Positions 60,403 to 64,000 of a DNA stretch of 64,000 nt are shown one piece after another. The DNA is taken from assembly GCA_963664245.1 (NCBI GenBank), contig OY760934.1:3534001-3598000 (forward strand), in the 5' to 3' direction. The notes below the pieces were generated by a model. It saw only the letters and a program-made list of their open reading frames with translations. It did not search any database and was not told where the DNA came from. The position numbers were made by a program, and so were the translations under genes. Origin of the DNA: GCA-2711565 sp963664245 (GTDB taxonomy: Bacteria; Bacteroidota; Bacteroidia; Bacteroidales; GCA-2711565). Position 1 is the stretch's first letter, and every line of letters begins with the position of its first letter.

Positions 60403-60775
60403 GATCCTTATTTTTTTTTAATTCTTCTTTTGCAGTCTTGAGTATAGATTCCAATTCGTTGATATCTAAATTGTTTTCTTTGGCAAAAAATGTAGCCATT
60501 TTTGGGAATGATCCACTAAAATAATTGGTTAGGAGCGAGCTGAATTGTTCGCGGGCATATTCTTTCTTTTTTAGTTTTGGATAAAAACAGTAGGTATTTC
60601 CATCTGCCTTGTGCGAAACAATATCCTTTTTTTCAAGAACCTTTAAAACGGTTGCCACAGTTGTGTAGGCAGGTTTGTCGGTTTTAAACTCTTCAATAAT
60701 TTGTTTAACGGTTGCTTCTTCTAAATCCCAGAGGATTTGCATAATTTGTTCTTCAGCTTTTGTCAGACTTTTCAT
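60395..60775 (-). CDS. BlaI/MecI-family repressor
   Basis: This 126-residue winged-helix repressor has LTKAEEQIMQILWDLEEATVKQIIEEF and AYTTVATVLKVLEKKDIV, typical of BlaI/MecI, followed by a dimerisation helix. It is predicted to be cleaved or inactivated on a signal from the M56 partner. The start was set at MKSLTKAEE; an upstream in-frame ATG lies within the operator and promoter. Two dyads with the BlaI geometry lie in the promoter, so it probably represses itself and the sensor. Confidence 0.92.
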   Translation of the reverse strand: MKSLTKAEEQIMQILWDLEEATVKQIIEEFKTDKPAYTTVATVLKVLEKKDIVSHKADGNTYCFYPKLKKKEYAREQFSSLLTNYFSGSFPKMATFFAKENNLDINELESILKTAKEELKKNKDHE

Positions 60776-60790
60776 TCTAAAACATTTTGA

Positions 60791-60841
60791 TACTACAAAC
60801 ATAGTACTATAGAAATAATAATGCAAACTATTTTTGTAGTA
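60791..60841. promoter_or_regulatory. two BlaI-type operators
   Basis: Operator 1 (60791-60806) is TACTA-N6-TAGTA, and operator 2 (60826-60841) is AACTA-N6-TAGTA. They have identical arm spacing and centres 35 bp apart. The known Staphylococcus operators for BlaI/MecI have similar TACTA/TAGTA arms around a TACA-like core. Operator 1 covers the -7 box and operator 2 touches the -33 box. Confidence 0.72.
60796..60827 (-). promoter_or_regulatory. blaI-M56 promoter
   Basis: On the minus strand TTTG (60827-60824), 20 nt, TATGTTTG (60803-60796). Both boxes are exact and both lie in or at the BlaI-type dyads. The blaI ATG follows 20 bp after the -7 box. Confidence 0.7.
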
Positions 60842-60880
60842 TTTTAAAAATATTTTGTTAGCCTTCTGAATTTTAAGCTT

Positions 60881-62590
60881 TTATAATTTTTGTTTTTTCA
60901 GTTTGATCAGCCCCTCGATAATTATACTAACAGCGAGGACGATCAAGATAATATTGACCACCACCAATAAATAATTCTGCTGGGCAAGAAAATCTTGATG
61001 GTTCAATACACAGGCCCATAAACTGAATACCGCTAAGAATGCTGCCGGGAGAGCTGTGATCAGCCATTTTAATCTACCTTTGTTTTTAAGGTAAATCGAA
61101 ATTATCAATAGTGCCAGTGTTGCCAAAATCTGATTGATGCTTCCGAAAAGCGGCCATAATTTCAGGGCTCCTTTCCCATCGGCACCGGTATTAAACGCCA
61201 GCAGGGCGGCGGTTACCACTACTAAAAATGTGCTGAAGTATCGGTTCTGGAAAATATTTTTCCCGCTTTTAGAAGTAAATAATTCGCTGATAAAGTAGCG
61301 TTGCAAGCGGGTAGACGTGTCTAAACTGGTTCCGGCAAAAGAAGCTACAAAAACGCCCATCACAATCAGGGCAATTGATTTTGCCAGACCTGTGTAGGCA
61401 ATCATATTGGCCGAACCGGTAACAAAAGCCCCTACCTTTGAACCCAACCCTTTGGCTGCGGCCCACGATTCGTAATGGTTCGTCCAAGCAGGAATGCCCG
61501 TTAAAAATTTCCCGTTCGAGTCATAGCCCAGGCCGATTCCGGCAGCCACAGCAATGATGACTAAAATGGCCAGAGCACCTTCCATGAGCATGCTGCCATA
61601 ACCCACCATTAAAGCATCCTTTTCTTTCTCAATTTGTTTTGATGAGGTTCCTGAAGAAACAATGGCATGAAATCCGGAAACGGCCCCGCAGGCAATGGTG
61701 ATAAATAAAAACGGCCATATTGGAGGAGCCCCTTTGGGAGCTAAATTAACAGATGGAGCAACAATTTCCAGATCGCCGGTAAAAGAAGCGGAAAATATCC
61801 CGACAACCAGTAAAACCATTGCAATAATCAATTGGTGAGAGTTGATGAAATCACGCGGTTGTAGTAATTGGGTAACCGGTAAAACCGAAGCAATATAGGC
61901 GTAAATCAGCAAAATGATGGTCCAAATGCCGGTTGCCGGAATTCCAAATAATTCAGGCATTTTAAACGGAATATAGGCTCCGATAACAACGGTGATGTAC
62001 ATAATAACCACCGCGACGATGCTCCAGAAAAGCATGTTCTTCCCTTTTTGGGTCACCATGTAGCCTAGTAAAACCGCTAATGGTATTTCGAACCAGACCG
62101 GGAAAACCGAACCCGGAAACATATCAAAAATAACGGCAATAATCATCCCTAAAATGGAAATGAAAAGCCATAATTCGAGGAAACCAATGATGAAGAAAAA
62201 TATTTTGGTTCGCGGGCTAATGTATTTTTCGGTGAACTTGGCAATGCTCACGCCTTTGTTTCGCATACTGATAACCAATACCCCGAAATCGTGAACAGCC
62301 CCAATAAAAATACTTCCGATGAAAACCCAGATCACTGCCGGAACCCATCCCCAGATAATAGCAATGGCTGGTCCAACAATGGGACCGGTTCCTGCAATAG
62401 ATGCAAAATGATGTCCGAACACCACTTCTTTTTTGGTAGGAACATAATCAATACCATCTTTAAGCATATTTGATGGAACCGCACTTGAATTGTTTAATTT
62501 AAAAATTTTGTCGGACAGGAATTTACCGTATAAACGATACATTAAAATAAAGCCGGCAAACAGGGCTATCATTAAAAGAAGTACTTCCAT
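60881..62590 (-). CDS. cstA: carbon starvation protein CstA (peptide/pyruvate permease)
   Basis: CstA (569 residues) is a membrane protein with about 16 TM segments, related to BtsT. The opening contains PTKKEVVFGHHFASIAGTGPIVGPAIA (spread over about 50-77), IGSIFIGAVHDFGVL and later SGFHAIVSSGTSSKQ. Family members transport peptides or pyruvate. No LytTR or other regulator is adjacent. The gene lies between the BlaI pair and a divergent GH92 gene. The upstream region has only a weak -7 box. Confidence 0.93.
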   Translation of the reverse strand: MEVLLLMIALFAGFILMYRLYGKFLSDKIFKLNNSSAVPSNMLKDGIDYVPTKKEVVFGHHFASIAGTGPIVGPAIAIIWGWVPAVIWVFIGSIFIGAVHDFGVLVISMRNKGVSIAKFTEKYISPRTKIFFFIIGFLELWLFISILGMIIAVIFDMFPGSVFPVWFEIPLAVLLGYMVTQKGKNMLFWSIVAVVIMYITVVIGAYIPFKMPELFGIPATGIWTIILLIYAYIASVLPVTQLLQPRDFINSHQLIIAMVLLVVGIFSASFTGDLEIVAPSVNLAPKGAPPIWPFLFITIACGAVSGFHAIVSSGTSSKQIEKEKDALMVGYGSMLMEGALAILVIIAVAAGIGLGYDSNGKFLTGIPAWTNHYESWAAAKGLGSKVGAFVTGSANMIAYTGLAKSIALIVMGVFVASFAGTSLDTSTRLQRYFISELFTSKSGKNIFQNRYFSTFLVVVTAALLAFNTGADGKGALKLWPLFGSINQILATLALLIISIYLKNKGRLKWLITALPAAFLAVFSLWACVLNHQDFLAQQNYLLVVVNIILIVLAVSIIIEGLIKLKKQKL

Positions 62591-62649
62591 GGTTTTAAAA
62601 TTAGGCAGCTAAATTTAGTAAAAAAATGGTTTTCATAGCCATATATCCC

Positions 62650-62680
62650 TTTAGGCTTTATTCAATATTTTCTATATTTG
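62650..62680 (+). promoter_or_regulatory. candidate promoter of the GH92 gene
   Basis: TTTA (62650-62653), 19 nt, TATATTTG (62673-62680). The -7 box is exact and the -33 box has one mismatch. It lies 21 bp before the ATG. Confidence 0.6.
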
Positions 62681-62701
62681 GCTTTTTTTATAACTAAAAT
62701 C

Positions 62702-64000
62702 ATGAAGCATATTATCCGAACCTTATTTCTCACATTTATTACCTTTTCTGTTTTAGCAAAATTGCCTTCTAATTATGTAAATCCGTTTATTGGAACCGGC
62801 GGTCACGGGCATACTTTTCCCGGGGCAACAGTGCCTTTCGGGATGGTTCAGTTAAGTCCCGATACCCGCTTGGAGGGTTGGGATGGCTGCTCCGGTTATC
62901 ATTATACCGATTCGGTGATTTATGGATTTTCGCATACGCATTTGAGCGGAACCGGCGTAGGCGATTATTGCGATATTCTTTTTATGCCCACCATTGATAC
63001 TTTATATTTGTACAATGGTTATAAAATGGATTTGGCAAAAGGCTACGGTTCGTCCTTTAACAAGAAAACTGAAAAAGCATCGCCGGGGTTTTATGCCGTA
63101 AAATTAGCCGATTATGATATTGAGGTTGAACTAACCGCAAGCAAGCGAGTAGGGTTCCACAAATATAATTTTCCGAAAAATAAAAAGGCATTTGTAACCA
63201 TCGACTTAACGCATCGTGATGAAGTGCTGGCCTCAAGTATAAAACAAATCAATGAATACGAAATTGAAGGTTTGCGCCGTTCCAGTTCATGGGCCAAAGA
63301 TCAGTATGTTTATTTTGTGGCCAGGTTCAACCAACCGATTAAAAATTTTAATCTTTTTAAAGACAACCATTCTGTGAGTTCAGAAGAAGCTGACGGGAAA
63401 AATATAAAAGCATTTCTTGATTTCGGAACATTGGAAAAAGAATTGTTGGTTAAAGTCGCAATTTCTGCAGTAAGCACGGATGGAGCTAGGAAAAACCTTG
63501 ATGCGGAAATTCCTGCCTGGGATTTTGAAAAAATAAAGCAAGATGCAAAAGCTGCCTGGAACAAAGAGCTTTCAAAAATTAAAATCAAGGCCGATAAAGA
63601 AACCAAAACAATTTTTTACTCAGCACTTTATCATACCATGGTTGTTCCCAATTTATTCATGGATGTGGACGGGAAATACCGGGGAACCGATTTAAAAATC
63701 CACCGGGCCGAAGATTTTGAGAATTATACCATTTTTTCTTTGTGGGATACTTATCGGGCAGCCCATCCCTTGTACACCATTATCGATCAGAAAAGAACCA
63801 ATGAGTTTGTCAAAACTTTTTTGCATCAGTATAAAAACGGCGGGCAATTGCCCGTGTGGGAACTGGCCGGGAACTATACCGGTTGTATGATCGGATATCA
63901 TTCGGTACCGGTTATTGCGGATGCATACCTCAAAGGAATTCGTGATTATGATGTTGAGCTAGCTTTTGAAGCCATGAAACACAGTGCCATGCTCGATCAT
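62702..64000 (+). CDS. GH92 family alpha-mannosidase, 5' part
   Basis: The first 433 codons are open to the window end; the rest lies beyond. The protein has a signal peptide (about 1-19, ending VLAK) and then the glycoside hydrolase family 92 start, with VNPFIGTGGHGHTFPGATVPFGMVQLSPDT, SGYHYTDSVIYGFSHTHLSGTG (each spread over adjacent segments) and later SLWDTYRAAHPLYT. GH92 enzymes are calcium-dependent exo-alpha-mannosidases that act on N-glycans or other mannosides. It is divergent from cstA. There is no SusC/SusD pair nearby, so it is not in an obvious polysaccharide utilisation locus within this window. Confidence 0.93.
   Translation, partial: MKHIIRTLFLTFITFSVLAKLPSNYVNPFIGTGGHGHTFPGATVPFGMVQLSPDTRLEGWDGCSGYHYTDSVIYGFSHTHLSGTGVGDYCDILFMPTIDTLYLYNGYKMDLAKGYGSSFNKKTEKASPGFYAVKLADYDIEVELTASKRVGFHKYNFPKNKKAFVTIDLTHRDEVLASSIKQINEYEIEGLRRSSSWAKDQYVYFVARFNQPIKNFNLFKDNHSVSSEEADGKNIKAFLDFGTLEKELLVKVAISAVSTDGARKNLDAEIPAWDFEKIKQDAKAAWNKELSKIKIKADKETKTIFYSALYHTMVVPNLFMDVDGKYRGTDLKIHRAEDFENYTIFSLWDTYRAAHPLYTIIDQKRTNEFVKTFLHQYKNGGQLPVWELAGNYTGCMIGYHSVPVIADAYLKGIRDYDVELAFEAMKHSAMLDH

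Noticed and set aside
58858..60775. Beta-lactam resistance operon
   Set aside because: The BlaI and M56 genes are present, but there is no beta-lactamase or PBP2a gene nearby and the sensor domain is not penicillin-binding.

Overview
The window comes from the chromosome of a Bacteroidota bacterium. The best guess is the Bacteroidales/Marinilabiliales side (Prolixibacteraceae- or Marinifilaceae-like), inferred from gene content only. The evidence is a type IX secretion type-B sorting domain, LruC and NigD-like envelope proteins, a TonB receptor, an M56/TonB-domain sensor, a sigma factor without region 1.1, a long-form GAPDH, and many upstream boxes that fit the Bacteroidota promoter (TTTG about 19 nt before TAnnTTTG). 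Anaerobe traits are present: a class I-type hybrid cluster protein with its Fe-S partner and an NrfH-like tetrahaem cytochrome. I see no rRNA, tRNA, CRISPR array, insertion sequence, prophage or origin. No gap between genes exceeds about 300 bases.

Layout. 0.2-7 kb: an exported protein, ispH-recF-DUF721 (plus strand), then a lipoprotein, an FAH-family hydrolase, a DEDDh exonuclease and a lone 2-oxoacid dehydrogenase E2 (minus strand). 7-12 kb: a ten-TM metal-exporter-like protein divergent from an Rrf2 regulator, followed by a ferredoxin-like protein, hcp and an NrfH-like cytochrome, which looks like a nitrosative-stress/anaerobic module. 12-23.9 kb: a DEAD-box helicase, a GT22-like mannosyltransferase, an S9 peptidase, a divergent Nramp-like transporter, and a tight minus-strand run TPR protein > dihydroorotate-dehydrogenase-like protein > DUF368 polyprenyl-phosphate transporter > aroE, then glmM and a small basic protein.

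23.9-31.1 kb is the least explained stretch. A minus-strand cluster encodes a secreted WG-repeat protein, a secreted 17-repeat MORN protein, a smaller MORN protein with a novel domain and a secreted M14 carboxypeptidase. recR lies next, and then an exported YwqK-type MORN-variant protein. 31-35 kb is a compact minus-strand operon, dapF > GNAT > mltG > DUF2279 > HAD.

35-47.6 kb reads mostly plus: a Do-family protease, rpoD, gap, pyrG, yidC, a TonB receptor and a LamG/LruC lipoprotein, several of them followed by clear intrinsic terminators. 47.6-50.5 kb is yajC > YbbR > coaE plus a T9SS-sorted PKD protein. 50.7-58.8 kb holds clpB, ychF, a NigD-like surface lipoprotein, rpsA with a long acidic extension, and RNase Z. 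The end holds a BlaI/BlaR1-like pair whose promoter carries two matching repressor dyads, cstA, and the start of a GH92 alpha-mannosidase that runs off the window.

The genes are mainly housekeeping. The best candidates for something new are the secreted MORN/WG/M14 cluster, the Nramp-like protein without its metal motifs, the BlaI-controlled M56-TonB sensor, and several small cis-elements.
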